Both the position numbers and the translations under genes were made by a program. Positions 25,573 through 34,188 of a stretch of DNA of 64,000 bases are shown here, one piece after another. The DNA is taken from the NCBI GenBank assembly GCA_035512775.1, contig DATKDI010000055.1, positions 62,001 to 126,000 on the forward strand, in the 5' to 3' direction. Positions within the stretch are counted from its first letter, which is position 1. Each line of letters opens with the position of its first letter. The notes beneath the pieces were generated by a model. The model saw nothing but the letters and a program-made list of their open reading frames with translations, was not told where the DNA came from and made no database searches. The stretch comes from JAJNBA01 sp035512775 (GTDB lineage: Bacteria > Actinomycetota > UBA4738 > HRBIN12).

Positions 25573-26006
25573 GCGGGCGCGGACACCTGGTTCGGCTTCT
25601 TCGGCAGCTTCTGCTTCTTCCGGTTGGGCGTTCTCGGCGGCTGCCTCGGGCTCTGTGGATGGGCCGCTCGCCAGTGATCGGCGTAGTCCTCGACGTCTTC
25701 CCGGAGCCAGATCCGTCCGGACGCGAGCGTGCCGATCGGCTCCGGGAACGAGCCCCGATCGATGTAGGTGATCACCCGTCGCTTGTCCCAACCCATGATC
25801 TCGGCGGCCTCCGCCACCCCCGCCACGACCGGGATGACTTCGATGATGAGGTCGACATCGTCTCCGGTCGCCTTGCGGAGCTCAGCGAGGCAGCTCGCTC
25901 GGCTCGTTCCGGTCACCTCGATGTAGGCGGGCACGTCCAGGACGTGCGCGAACCATCGGCCTCCCGACTGCCACATGCGAGCCCGAGCGGGTTCCCCCTG
26001 CCCCAT
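25569..26006 (-). CDS. HicB-like/helix-turn-helix fusion protein
   Basis: A 145-aa protein. Residues ~10-60 (GGRWFAHVLDVPAYIEVTGTSRASCLAELRKA) resemble HicB-type partial RNase H folds. Residues ~70-115 (VAEAAEIMGWDKRRVITYIDRGSFPEPI and IWLREDVEDYADHW) look like a MerR/excisionase-type winged helix. The C-terminus is a basic Pro/Lys-rich tail. It is likely a DNA-binding regulator. The ATG at 26006 gives MGQGEPARARMW. It is coupled to the phosphatase gene by GTGA overlap. No HicA partner is adjacent, so a toxin-antitoxin role is not supported. Confidence 0.65.
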   Translation of the reverse strand: MGQGEPARARMWQSGGRWFAHVLDVPAYIEVTGTSRASCLAELRKATGDDVDLIIEVIPVVAGVAEAAEIMGWDKRRVITYIDRGSFPEPIGTLASGRIWLREDVEDYADHWRAAHPQSPRQPPRTPNRKKQKLPKKPNQVSAPA

Positions 26007-26049
26007 CGTCCGGATGCTAGCGCTGTATGACGCCGTCCGCCTTGAGGAT

Positions 26050-26199
26050 CTACCAGCCGCAGCAGGGAAGGACGTAGCCACAGGCTGCGCAGCGGTAGTG
26101 CGCATGCTCCGGCTCCATGGGGGTACCGCATGCGTCGCAGGGCAGCCTCTTCGACTCGATGATCGGCTGGCAGCGCTCGGTACTCGCGGGTGCCTCCAT
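26050..26199 (-). CDS. small zinc-ribbon protein
   Basis: A 49-aa protein with one treble-clef/zinc-ribbon: CDACGTPM, 9 residues, then CAACGYVLPCC. An alternative ATG at 26229 would add ten residues and share bases with the stop of the upstream gene (TGATG coupling). Small ribbons of this type are common in actinobacteria, and the function is unknown. It is the last gene of a run with the 95-aa metal-binding-like protein and the hydrolase. Confidence 0.6.
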   Translation of the reverse strand: MEAPASTERCQPIIESKRLPCDACGTPMEPEHAHYRCAACGYVLPCCGW

Positions 26200-26228
26200 C
26201 CCCGACACCCTAGCCCCGCTGCCCGACA

Positions 26229-26516
26229 TCACTGGGGAGGCGGAGGTCGATAGGCCCCGATCCTCCGGAGCTCCTTCCGCCAGCACTCCGTGTGCCAGTG
26301 ACGGCGCTCCTCCGGAGCATCCACGGGGATCACGACGAGGTGCCAGATGCCGGCTCGCACGATGTGATCGCAGCCGGGGCACCGGTACTCCCTCTCGCCG
26401 CCGACATGCCGGACGTCGTACCCGGGGAGCTCCGCCCACTCCGGCGCCGCGGACCGCGCCCGGGGCGCCTCCTGCGGCCGGAAGAACTCGGGGTTCCGCC
26501 GGTTCTTGCGAGGCAT
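26229..26516 (-). CDS. small Cys/His-rich protein
   Basis: A 95-aa basic protein with a possible zinc site: YRCPGCDHIV, followed by HWHTECW (Cys2-His-Cys spacing). The N-terminus is rich in Arg/Pro (MPRKNRRNPEFF). Similar proteins in actinobacteria carry the uninformative label 'ATP/GTP-binding protein'. ATG 26516 overlaps the stop of the hydrolase gene as TGATG, so it is translationally coupled. Its conservation with the hydrolase would be worth testing; I make no functional claim beyond probable metal binding. Confidence 0.65.
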   Translation of the reverse strand: MPRKNRRNPEFFRPQEAPRARSAAPEWAELPGYDVRHVGGEREYRCPGCDHIVRAGIWHLVVIPVDAPEERRHWHTECWRKELRRIGAYRPPPPQ

Positions 26517-27184
26517 CAGAGGTGTTCCCGTATGAGATCGGCGGCGTGGGGAGCCAGCGACGCGCCGACCTCCCGGGGGTCCCGTCTCCGGCCGCGCACC
26601 TCGAAGGAGTGTCCTCCGCCCTCGAAGGCGACAAGCGTCGCACGGTCGCCGAGCTTCTTCACGACCCGGCCAAGGAGGTCCGGGGAGGCGAAGGGGTCCG
26701 ATGTCCCCTGGAGGAAGAGCATCGGGACGTCGATGCGATACAGGTGCTCGTCCCGGATCCGTTCAGGCTTGCCGGGCGGATGCAGGGGATAGCCGAGGAA
26801 GACGATGCCCGCAGGGCGGATCTCGGCGTCTGCCGCGCACATCGAGGCGATCCTGCCGCCGAGCGACTTCCCGCTCGCCCAGACCGGCTCCTCCTTCCGC
26901 CGGGCGGAGGCTGCCTCGAAGGCGGCACGCCACGCATCGCGGAGAACGGCTTCGTTATCCGGCGAGCGCCGCCCGCTCTCGAGATACGGGAAGTTGAACC
27001 TGAGCGTCGCAAGCCCTTCGTCCACGCATGCGCTCGCGAACCCCACGAGGAACGGGTGGTCCATCCCGGCACCGGCGCCGTGTGCGACCACGATGGTCGC
27101 GAACGGCGACTTCGGCCGGGCGTACTTCGCCGACACCGGTCCCTTCACCGTGTCGAGACGCAGCGACTCTTCGGGACCGGCCAT
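26516..27184 (-). CDS. alpha/beta hydrolase of the dienelactone/KANL3-like type
   Basis: A 222-aa alpha/beta-fold protein: VVAHGAGAGMDHPFLVGFA (oxyanion loop), RFNFPYLESGRRSPD, nucleophile elbow WASGKSLGGRIAS, LQGTSDPFA and a terminal GGGHSFEV histidine. The GKSxGG elbow is typical of the small hydrolase family related to human KANL3/TEX30; substrates are unknown. The ATG at 27184 is only 8 bp from the earliest start of the divergent DUF72 gene, so the two promoters must overlap the coding starts or transcripts are leaderless. Confidence 0.85.
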   Translation of the reverse strand: MAGPEESLRLDTVKGPVSAKYARPKSPFATIVVAHGAGAGMDHPFLVGFASACVDEGLATLRFNFPYLESGRRSPDNEAVLRDAWRAAFEAASARRKEEPVWASGKSLGGRIASMCAADAEIRPAGIVFLGYPLHPPGKPERIRDEHLYRIDVPMLFLQGTSDPFASPDLLGRVVKKLGDRATLVAFEGGGHSFEVRGRRRDPREVGASLAPHAADLIREHL

Positions 27185-27204
27185 CGCGTGCCATGATGCA
27201 CGCG

Positions 27205-27981
27205 ATGGCCGGCACCCTCCACCTGGGCACCTCGGGCTTCTCCTTCGACGGCTGGAAACACGGCGTCTTCTATCCCGAGGGGCTGAAGAACCGCGAGATG
27301 CTCACGTACTACTCGCAGCAGCTGTCATCGGTCGAGATCAACTACACCTTCCGTCGCTTCCCCTCCGAGAAGTCGCTCACCGCCTGGCGCGAGCAAGCGG
27401 CGGACGGCTTCACGTTCACGCTGAAAGCGAATCAGCGGATCACGCATTTCAAGCGACTCGCGGACACCGACGGAGACGTTCGAGCGTTCCTCGAGCTCGC
27501 GAAGCTGCTCGGTGACAAACTCGGGTGCGTCCTGTTCCAGTGTCCGCCGTCGCTGCACTACGACCGGGGGCTGATCGAGTCGTTCGTCGGCTACCTGCCG
27601 CCGGGTGGCCGGTTCGCGATGGAGTTCCGTCATGCCTCGTGGATCGAGGCGAAGGCCCTGTTGCTGTCCCAGGGCGTCGCGTGGTGCGTCGCCGAGACCG
27701 ATGAGAAGGACCCCGGGCCCGACGATCTCTCTTGGGAGCCGATCGGGTACTTGCGCCTGCGGAAGACCGAGTACTCCGACGAGGAACTGCGTGGATGGGC
27801 CGATCGCATCGCGCCCGCACTCGCCTCCGGTGCGGACGTGTTCTGTTACTTCAAGCACGAGGAGGACGGCGCGGGTCCGAAGATGGCGAAACGGCTGCGA
27901 GCGACGCTCGACGATCGGCTGGCCACGCGTCAGCGTGAGCCGGCTCGCCGCTCTTCGCTAGGCCTCCAGCCGGACCCGTAG
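27205..27981 (+). CDS. DUF72 family protein
   Basis: A 258-aa TIM-barrel-like protein of the DUF72/YecE family: LHLGTSGFSFDGWKHGVFYPEGL, YYSQQLSSVEINYTFRRFPS, GFTFTLKANQRITH, CVLFQCPPSLHYD, FAMEFRHASW and YLRLRKTEYSDEEL. Function of the family is unknown. In-frame ATGs at 27193 and 27196 would add a few residues; 27205 (MAGTLHLGT) is preferred by family alignment. The 3' end overlaps glnD on the opposite strand by 24 bp. Confidence 0.88.
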   Translation: MAGTLHLGTSGFSFDGWKHGVFYPEGLKNREMLTYYSQQLSSVEINYTFRRFPSEKSLTAWREQAADGFTFTLKANQRITHFKRLADTDGDVRAFLELAKLLGDKLGCVLFQCPPSLHYDRGLIESFVGYLPPGGRFAMEFRHASWIEAKALLLSQGVAWCVAETDEKDPGPDDLSWEPIGYLRLRKTEYSDEELRGWADRIAPALASGADVFCYFKHEEDGAGPKMAKRLRATLDDRLATRQREPARRSSLGLQPDP

Positions 27982-30405
27982 CGCGCGATCGATCTCCTCG
28001 AGGTCATCAGTGAGCTTCCGACCCACGGCATCCCGGATATAGAAGGAGTCCACGACCCGGCCCTCGTAGGTCGCCACCTTCGCGAGGTGGACGTCGAGTC
28101 CGAGATCGGCGAACGTCCTCGTGATGTCATAGAGGAGGCCCAGCCGGTCGGACGCGCCCACCTCGATCACGGTGGCGAAGTCGGACGCCACGTTGTCGAC
28201 CTCGACGGTCACGGGTGCCGGCACCTTGGGCGCCGGGTACCAACGGCGCTTCTCGTCCACCCGCCGCTCGAGAGAGATCGAGCCGTCCACCGCGCGGCGG
28301 AGCGTCCCCCGGAACTCGCGCCACCTCCGGTCGGGCACCGACTGCTCCCAGACGCCCTCGACCTCGAACAGGTCGGCGGCGACACCGTCCTCGGTCGTGA
28401 AGACCTGCGCGGTGAGGATGGACATGCCGGCCAGCGCCAGCGACCCCGCGATCCACGACAAGAGCCCGGATCGGTCCTGCGCCACGACCAGCAGCTCGTA
28501 CGTACCGGAACGGATCCCCTCGAAATGAACCGCACGGACCTCCTTGACGCCGGTGGACGGTGCGATCGTCGCGAAATGCTTGGCCGCTCGCGCGGGCTCG
28601 ACGTTCAGGAAGTACGACCGGGGCATCCGTCGAAGGAACCGGTCGACTTCCGGATCGGACTCGCCGCCGAGGAGGTTCCGGACGCGGTCCACCCGATCGG
28701 TGAGCTCCTCCGCCAGCTCCATGCCCATCTCGCCACGATCGAGGACGTGCTGGACCTTCGCCACCAGTTCCCGGATCAGGGTGCGCCGCCACGGGGTCCA
28801 GGCGGCGGGGCCGGTCGCTTCCGCATCGGCCTTGGCGAGCAGATACAGTGCCGCCAATCGCTCGGAGGATCCGACCGCCGCGGCCACGTCCAGAACCATG
28901 TTCTCGTCAGAAAGGTCCCGGCGCGTCGCGGTGTCGGGCAGGAGCAGATGGTGGGCGACCATGAAGCCCACCAGATCGCGGACCTTCGGTTCGACGCCCA
29001 TCCGGTCCAGGATCGACCCGACGACACGGGCGCCGACCGGCACGTGGCCACCTTCCCCGTTCTTCCCGATGTCGTGCAACAGCGCACCCAGGAGGATCGG
29101 ATCGGGATCCGAGATCTGCTTCACCGTTTCGGCTTGCACCGGGTCATCGGCGGCGCCGTCGCCGGCGAGACTCCGAGCCATCGCCCGAAGCGTGCTCGTC
29201 AGATGCGCGTCCACCGTGAATCGGTGATACGGATCACGCTGCGGACGGCACCGCACGCCGGCCCATTCCGGGATGAATCGGGCAAGGAGCTCGAGCCTGT
29301 CGAGGATCTCGAGCGCCCCGGCGCCTCGGTCCCCGGTTCGGAGGAGGCGGAAGAAGGCCTGACGCGTGCCCGCGTCCCAGACGATCTCCTCGGCCATCTC
29401 GATCCTCTCGATCGCGTCGAGGAGCGCGGCCGATGGCTCTCGGCCCTCCTCCGCTTCGGTCGCGAGCGCGTCGAGCATCTCGACGGGAGATCCGGGCGGG
29501 TCGGGCAGCGGACGTCCCTCCCCCAGGACGCGTTCGATCAGCGCGGGGAGGATGAACTCGACCTGGCGCGCGTGCTCGAACAGGGCCCGCATGAGCCCGT
29601 CGATCGAGATGAGTTCCGGCTCGTCCTCGAATCCCATGGAACGGGCGATCGCCGGCTGGTGATCCAGGATCAATCGATCCCCCTGCTTCCTCGACTCCAG
29701 ATGCAGCGTGCTGCGGGCTCGGGCCAGGAACTCCTCCGCCCCCACGAGCGCTTCGCGTTCGCGGGCGCGGAGGAGCTCCGTCCCCACGGCGCTCTCGATC
29801 AACCAGATCGAATGGAGGTCGCGCCACCCGCCGGATCCCTCCTTCAGTTCGGGCTCGAGCAGGTGGGCGGCGGACCCGAAGCGCTCCGCCCGCCTCGCGG
29901 CGTCGTCGCCGATCGCGGACGCGAACGCTCGCGGGTCACGCCGAGCCCACGCCTCGACCCGCGCAGCCGCATCTGTCACCAGGCCCTCATCCCCGGCGAT
30001 GCGCCGGACGTCGAGCATCGATGCCCCGACATCCAGCCGCTCGCACGCCTCCTCGCACTCCAGGGGCGTTCGGACCGCATGGCCCACCTGGAACCCGGCG
30101 TTCCAGAGCGGATACAGCAGACCGTCGGCCAGCGCCGAGACCGCGTCGCCGTCGGAGCCGTCGTGGAGGACGAGCAGGTCGATGTCGGAGCGCGGCAAGA
30201 GCAGCCTCCGCCCGTATCCCCCCACCGCGGCGACCGCCGTTCCGGGCGGCGCGCCGGCGCGCTCGAAGAACTCCTCGAGAGTGGCGTCCACCAGTTCCGC
30301 ACGCCGGCGTGCCGCCCACACCCCGTGGTGGCCCGGCGAGTACGCCCGCTCGAGGGCCTCGTACTCGGCCAGGAGCTTCGCGACGGGGTCGGGCGCGGTG
30401 CCCAC
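27958..30405 (-). CDS. glnD: [protein-PII] uridylyltransferase/uridylyl-removing enzyme
   Basis: Bifunctional nitrogen sensor that (de)uridylylates, or in actinobacteria may adenylylate, PII at Tyr51 in response to glutamine. The 815-aa protein carries, in order: nucleotidyltransferase motif GGYGRRLLLPRSDIDLL (62-78, metal Asp74/Asp76), a GlnD-specific linker, an HD domain with ALLHDIGKNGEGGH (about 440), and two C-terminal ACT domains (about 625-700 and 735-815) that bind glutamine. Start GTG 30405 lies 7 bp after the PII stop, so the two genes are co-expressed. Length is typical of actinobacterial GlnD. Confidence 0.96.
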   Translation of the reverse strand: MGTAPDPVAKLLAEYEALERAYSPGHHGVWAARRRAELVDATLEEFFERAGAPPGTAVAAVGGYGRRLLLPRSDIDLLVLHDGSDGDAVSALADGLLYPLWNAGFQVGHAVRTPLECEEACERLDVGASMLDVRRIAGDEGLVTDAAARVEAWARRDPRAFASAIGDDAARRAERFGSAAHLLEPELKEGSGGWRDLHSIWLIESAVGTELLRAREREALVGAEEFLARARSTLHLESRKQGDRLILDHQPAIARSMGFEDEPELISIDGLMRALFEHARQVEFILPALIERVLGEGRPLPDPPGSPVEMLDALATEAEEGREPSAALLDAIERIEMAEEIVWDAGTRQAFFRLLRTGDRGAGALEILDRLELLARFIPEWAGVRCRPQRDPYHRFTVDAHLTSTLRAMARSLAGDGAADDPVQAETVKQISDPDPILLGALLHDIGKNGEGGHVPVGARVVGSILDRMGVEPKVRDLVGFMVAHHLLLPDTATRRDLSDENMVLDVAAAVGSSERLAALYLLAKADAEATGPAAWTPWRRTLIRELVAKVQHVLDRGEMGMELAEELTDRVDRVRNLLGGESDPEVDRFLRRMPRSYFLNVEPARAAKHFATIAPSTGVKEVRAVHFEGIRSGTYELLVVAQDRSGLLSWIAGSLALAGMSILTAQVFTTEDGVAADLFEVEGVWEQSVPDRRWREFRGTLRRAVDGSISLERRVDEKRRWYPAPKVPAPVTVEVDNVASDFATVIEVGASDRLGLLYDITRTFADLGLDVHLAKVATYEGRVVDSFYIRDAVGRKLTDDLEEIDRALRVRLEA

Positions 30406-30412
30406 GCGACCG

Positions 30413-30751
30413 TTAGAGAGCGTCGGGGCCCATCTCGCCCGTCCTGATCCGGATGAGCTGCTCTACTTCGGTCACCCAGAGCTTGCCGTCCCCGATCTTT
30501 CCGGTCCGGGCTGCCTTCACGAGCGCGTCCACGACGCCCTGGGCGTCGGCGTCGTCGACCACGACCTCCACGCGGACCTTCGGGACGAAGTCGACCTGGT
30601 ACTCCGCGCCGCGGTAGACCTCGGTGTGGCCTCGCTGGCGCCCGAAGCCCTCCACATCCGTGGTCGTGAGGCCGTTCACACCGATCTCGCGGAGGGCGTC
30701 CTTCACCTCGTCGAGTCGATGGGGTTTCACGATCGCCGTCACCAGCTTCAT
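30413..30751 (-). CDS. glnB: nitrogen regulatory protein PII
   Basis: A 112-aa PII trimer subunit binding ATP/ADP and 2-oxoglutarate and controlling nitrogen uptake or metabolism. The T-loop target Tyr51 is present in HTEVYRGAEYQVDFVPK, and the C-terminal signature TGKIGDGKLWVTEVEQLIRIRTGE is complete. Whether to call it GlnB or GlnK is uncertain: GlnK is normally beside amtB, which is absent here, yet glnK-glnD order is the actinobacterial norm. It sits 10 bp downstream of the GNAT gene in the ku-GNAT-PII-glnD run. Confidence 0.95.
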   Translation of the reverse strand: MKLVTAIVKPHRLDEVKDALREIGVNGLTTTDVEGFGRQRGHTEVYRGAEYQVDFVPKVRVEVVVDDADAQGVVDALVKAARTGKIGDGKLWVTEVEQLIRIRTGEMGPDAL

Positions 30752-30761
30752 GCACCGAATC

Positions 30762-31697
30762 CTAGTCGGCGTCGATCCGTTTCTCGTAGAAGTGCCACGA
30801 CCGTCCCCGCGTCATCCCAGCGCTCTCGTACAGCCGAGTGGCGCCGGAGCGGTTCTCGCCGTCCACGTTGAGCTTGACGATCGTCCAACCCCGGGCGGCC
30901 AGCTCGGCGAAAGCTCTCCGTAGGAGCGCCCCGCCGACCCCCCTCCCGCGATGGGCTTCGAGCACGCCCAGCTCGGCCACCCACGGCTCTTCCACGTCGA
31001 TCGCCGTCGTGAGCGCCCCGACCAGCTCCCCACCCCGCTCGGCCAGGAAGACGAGCGAGAGGTCCGAGGAGGGCGCTCTGAGGGTCGCCTCCTCCCATGC
31101 GTCGTAGACCATCGGTTCCGAGCCGAAGTGCCCCTCGAACGCGGTCTCGAGGACACGGTGCAACGTGGGGCCGTCTCCGTCTCGATACGCCCTGATCGTC
31201 ACACCGTCGGGAGCAGAGCCGGCCTGCTCCGAGCCGTCCAGGCGCCGAGACATGTGCCAGAACGTGCGAGCGTGGCGATACCCGAGACGCTCCAGGAAGG
31301 CGCGGCCCTCCTCGGAGGAGACGCTGGGTCGGAGCAGCGTGGAGGCCCCGGACCGAGACAAGTAGCGGCGTGACCGACCCTCCGCCCAGTCGACGAGCCA
31401 CGTGCCGAGGCCTCGACCACGGTGGTCGGGGTGGACGTTGATCCACGCCTCCACGGAGGCCGACGGCTCGATGCCCCACGCGGTCGCGTACGCGGCGAGC
31501 CCGCCGGACTCCGCGGCGACCACCAGCGTGTCCTGCTCGGCGTCGAACAGAGGATTGGCCCACTCGTCTTCGATGTGGCCGCGGACGGGCTCGACGACCC
31601 CTTCGTCGTGCCGATCGATCGTCTGTATCAGACGGGCGATCGTGTCGATGTCGTCGCGCGTGCTCGGCCGGACCGTGTATCCGGCCGGCGGGTTCAC
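30762..31697 (-). CDS. double-GNAT acetyltransferase (mycothiol synthase-like architecture)
   Basis: A 311-aa protein with two tandem GNAT domains. Acetyl-CoA-binding motifs are VHPDHRGRGLGTWLVDWA (about 92-109) in the first and VLEAHRGRGVGGALLRRAFAE (about 236-256) in the second, with ENRSGATRLYESAGM after it. Size and layout match MshD, which acetylates Cys-GlcN-Ins in mycothiol synthesis, but paralogues of other function are common. The GTG at 31697 overlaps the ku stop (GTGA), so it is translationally coupled to ku. A PIG-L deacetylase of the MshB/Mca superfamily lies 6 kb away. Confidence 0.8.
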   Translation of the reverse strand: MNPPAGYTVRPSTRDDIDTIARLIQTIDRHDEGVVEPVRGHIEDEWANPLFDAEQDTLVVAAESGGLAAYATAWGIEPSASVEAWINVHPDHRGRGLGTWLVDWAEGRSRRYLSRSGASTLLRPSVSSEEGRAFLERLGYRHARTFWHMSRRLDGSEQAGSAPDGVTIRAYRDGDGPTLHRVLETAFEGHFGSEPMVYDAWEEATLRAPSSDLSLVFLAERGGELVGALTTAIDVEEPWVAELGVLEAHRGRGVGGALLRRAFAELAARGWTIVKLNVDGENRSGATRLYESAGMTRGRSWHFYEKRIDAD

Positions 31698-32545
31698 TCC
31701 CCGACGGCCTTCTTCCTCGGCGCCGGCTTCTTCTTGGCCGCCGGCTTCTTCTTGGCCGCCGGCTCGGCCTTCGGCTCCTTCTTGGCGGCGGCGACCGACG
31801 CCTTCAGGGCCTCCATGAGATCGACGACCTTCGCGGTCGGCTCCGGCTCGACGATCTCGATCTCCTCGCCGTTGATCTTGGCCTCGACGATCCGCAGCAT
31901 CGCCTCGCGATACTCGTCCTTGAACTCCCCGGGATCCCAGTCGGCCGTGAGGTTCTCGATGAGCGTCTGCGCCATCTCCAGCTCGTTGGGCCAGATCTTC
32001 GCCGACACGTCGACGCCGCCGAAGTCCGCTTCCCTGATCTCATCCGGCCAGTACATGGTCTCCAGGACGAACGCGTCGTCGCGGAACCGGAGCGCCGCCA
32101 GGTGCTCCTTGTCGCGGAAGCTGACCTTGGCGATCCCGACCTTGCCGGAACGGTTGAGCGCCTCGCGCAGCAGCGCGTACGCCTTGGCGCCCGTCTCCTC
32201 GGGGACGAGGTAGTAGGACTTCTTGTACTGCATGGGGTCGATCTCTTCGAGGTCGACGAACTGCTGGATGTCGATCGCGCGCGAGGATTCGACCGGGATC
32301 GCATCGAAGTCCTCGTCGGTGAGGATCACGTAGCGATCCTTCTCGTACTCGTATCCCTTCACGATGTGCTCGTAGCCGACCTCTTCGCCGTCGACCGAAC
32401 ACGTGCGCTTCATGCGGATCCGCCCGCCGTCCTCGTCGTGCAGCTGGTTGAAGCGGAGCGTCTTCTCCTCGGTGGCCGGGTAGACGCTCACGGGGATCGT
32501 CACCAGGCCGAAGGAGATGGCTCCCTTCCACATGGCTCTGGGCAT
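31694..32545 (-). CDS. ku: non-homologous end joining protein Ku
   Basis: Homodimeric Ku that loads on double-strand ends and recruits LigD. The 283-aa protein begins MPRAMWKGAISFGLVTIPVSVYPATEEKTLRFNQLH and contains the bridge region and YKKSYYLVPEE. It ends in a Lys/Ala/Pro-rich tail (about 255-283) typical of actinobacterial Ku and likely DNA binding. Start ATG 32545 has a GGAGG site. ligD is 1.7 kb away on the opposite strand, with the HD-GYP gene in between. Confidence 0.97.
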   Translation of the reverse strand: MPRAMWKGAISFGLVTIPVSVYPATEEKTLRFNQLHDEDGGRIRMKRTCSVDGEEVGYEHIVKGYEYEKDRYVILTDEDFDAIPVESSRAIDIQQFVDLEEIDPMQYKKSYYLVPEETGAKAYALLREALNRSGKVGIAKVSFRDKEHLAALRFRDDAFVLETMYWPDEIREADFGGVDVSAKIWPNELEMAQTLIENLTADWDPGEFKDEYREAMLRIVEAKINGEEIEIVEPEPTAKVVDLMEALKASVAAAKKEPKAEPAAKKKPAAKKKPAPRKKAVGE

Positions 32546-32654
32546 GTCGTCCTCCAGGGGTCGTCGGATCCCTCGTGCTGAGAGGGGGTCTTATCCTAGT
32601 CCGCCCCGCGGACACTCCCTCGTGCCGGTGCTCAGCCCCGATCCGGGAAGCGGC

Positions 32655-34181
32655 TCACGACCCGAGGATGCCATCCACGATGTCGGTGACGTCTTCCAAG
32701 GGCTCATCCAGGGCAGCCGACGCGTCGGTCCCCAGGAGCCCGTCCATCACGTCGGTCGTGCCGTCGACCACTCCGTCCACCGTGTCGGTCGTGCCGTCGA
32801 CCACTCCGTCCACCGTGTCCCCAAGGTCCTCGACGTCGCTACCGTCGTCCGGAGGCTCGCCACCCGAAGGGTCTTCCCCGGAACCGCCCCCGGTCCCTCC
32901 GCCGTAGGTGCCACCGCCGGAGCCGGTCTGCTCGTCGCCGGGGACGTCGTGATGCTCTCCCGCCCCCGCCGTGGAACCGATCCCGCCGCTCCGCACGTCG
33001 TCATCCAGCGAGGAGTGATCGCTGGAGGCGATCGACGTTCCCGTAGACGCGCTCCCGCTCGTCGCGTGTGTCGAGGCCGCCGCGGTGCCGTTGACCATCG
33101 GGAGGAGCCCCGCCGCACCGACGACCACCACGGCGGTCGCGCCCTTGGTGGCCGCGGCGATCTGGCCGCCCGCTCGCTGCAAGGGACCGAGCACCGGGAT
33201 CAGCGCGGTCCACGACATCGGTCCGACCGTCCACCACAGCCTGCCGAGGGACACGTTCAAGAACATGCGGACGATCGCGGGGTCGAACTGCTCGCCGGCG
33301 CACGCCGCGAGCTCGCGACGCGCAGCCGGCACGCTCATCGGCTTCTTGTAGGACCGCGATGCGGTCATCACCTCGAACGAGTCGGCCACGCTCACGATCC
33401 TCGCGGCGAGGGAGATCTCTTCCCCAACGAGCGAACGCGGATAGCCGCCGCCGGCGAACCGTTCGTGGTGCTGCTCGATCGCGTCACCCCACGGGCCCAG
33501 CCACGTCATCAAGGGCGCCGCGATGCGAGCGCCGGCCGCCGGGTGGCCCTGGAGCGTTTCCCACTCGCGTGGCTCCGGACGCCCGGGCTTGTTGAGGATC
33601 TTCGCCGGCACGTGGAGCTTGCCGATGTCGTGCAGGAGCGCCGCCCAGCGGAGTCGATCCCGGTCGGCCTCCGGCAACCGGAGCTGTCCCGCGATGAGGT
33701 CGGTGAACGCACGCACGCGTTCGCTGTGTCCACGGGTCTTGCGATCGTGCGCGGACAGCGCGGCGACGAGCGAGAGGATCTGCCCCGCAGCCCGGACGGG
33801 CGCCTCATCCACTCCCTGCTCACGGGCGTCCTGGATGCGCCGTTCCAGGACACGTACGTTGCCCGCCCCGCGCGCCATCGCGAATCGAGAGGGCGCCTTA
33901 TCGGGGAACACCAGGGACAGACGCAGAAGGACCGCCAGCGGAAGGAACCGCTTCCCGATCCGTTCGGCCAACGCGGTCGCGATCGTCGAGCTGAGGACGA
34001 GACCGAGGACCCATGGGATCGTGACGAGGCCGACGTCCGGCGCGGGCAGCGCGACAACATAGCCGTACGCGCTCGCGGCTCCGGCCGCCGCCGGGACGAG
34101 TACCGACACGAGTCGGAGCGCGAAGCTGAGCAGCGGCCGGGGCCGCCAGCGATGCTCGTCCGTTCGATCCGATCCGCTCAA
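32655..34181 (-). CDS. membrane HD-GYP-type signalling protein
   Basis: A 508-aa protein. After a short N-terminus come two to three hydrophobic segments (residues about 10-75), then an HD-GYP domain: SERVRAF, LLHDIGKLHVPAKILNKPG, the H(H)E box IEQHHERFAGGGYP, ADSFEVMTASRSYKKP and FDPAIVRMFL. The canonical HHExxDGxGYP has Ala for the Asp. HD-GYP enzymes hydrolyse cyclic di-GMP. A further hydrophobic patch (GATAVVVVGAAGLLPM) precedes a Gly/Ser/Asp-rich tail with VDGVVDGTTDT repeats. TTG 34181 is chosen because AAGGAG lies 7 nt upstream; the ATG at 34289 has no such site and would overlap ligD. Confidence 0.8.
   Translation of the reverse strand: MSGSDRTDEHRWRPRPLLSFALRLVSVLVPAAAGAASAYGYVVALPAPDVGLVTIPWVLGLVLSSTIATALAERIGKRFLPLAVLLRLSLVFPDKAPSRFAMARGAGNVRVLERRIQDAREQGVDEAPVRAAGQILSLVAALSAHDRKTRGHSERVRAFTDLIAGQLRLPEADRDRLRWAALLHDIGKLHVPAKILNKPGRPEPREWETLQGHPAAGARIAAPLMTWLGPWGDAIEQHHERFAGGGYPRSLVGEEISLAARIVSVADSFEVMTASRSYKKPMSVPAARRELAACAGEQFDPAIVRMFLNVSLGRLWWTVGPMSWTALIPVLGPLQRAGGQIAAATKGATAVVVVGAAGLLPMVNGTAAASTHATSGSASTGTSIASSDHSSLDDDVRSGGIGSTAGAGEHHDVPGDEQTGSGGGTYGGGTGGGSGEDPSGGEPPDDGSDVEDLGDTVDGVVDGTTDTVDGVVDGTTDVMDGLLGTDASAALDEPLEDVTDIVDGILGS
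32751..32816 (-). repeat. two exact 33-bp tandem repeats in the HD-GYP gene
   Basis: Two identical 33-bp units (32751-32783 and 32784-32816) encode the repeated 11-residue block VDGVVDGTTDT near the C-terminus of the HD-GYP protein. The period preserves frame, so expansion or contraction would only change tail length. Confidence 0.85.
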
Positions 34182-34188
34182 GGGCGTT

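Noticed and set aside
25569..26006. Calling the HicB-like protein a toxin-antitoxin module.
   Set aside because: No HicA-like toxin is encoded nearby and the C-terminus is a MerR-type helix-turn-helix.
28087..30447. Very long open frame antisense to glnD (and similar ones opposite ftsH, ALDH, UPF0182 and the NHEJ genes).
   Set aside because: High GC third positions create long antisense frames; the products lack domains, and the sense genes are secure.
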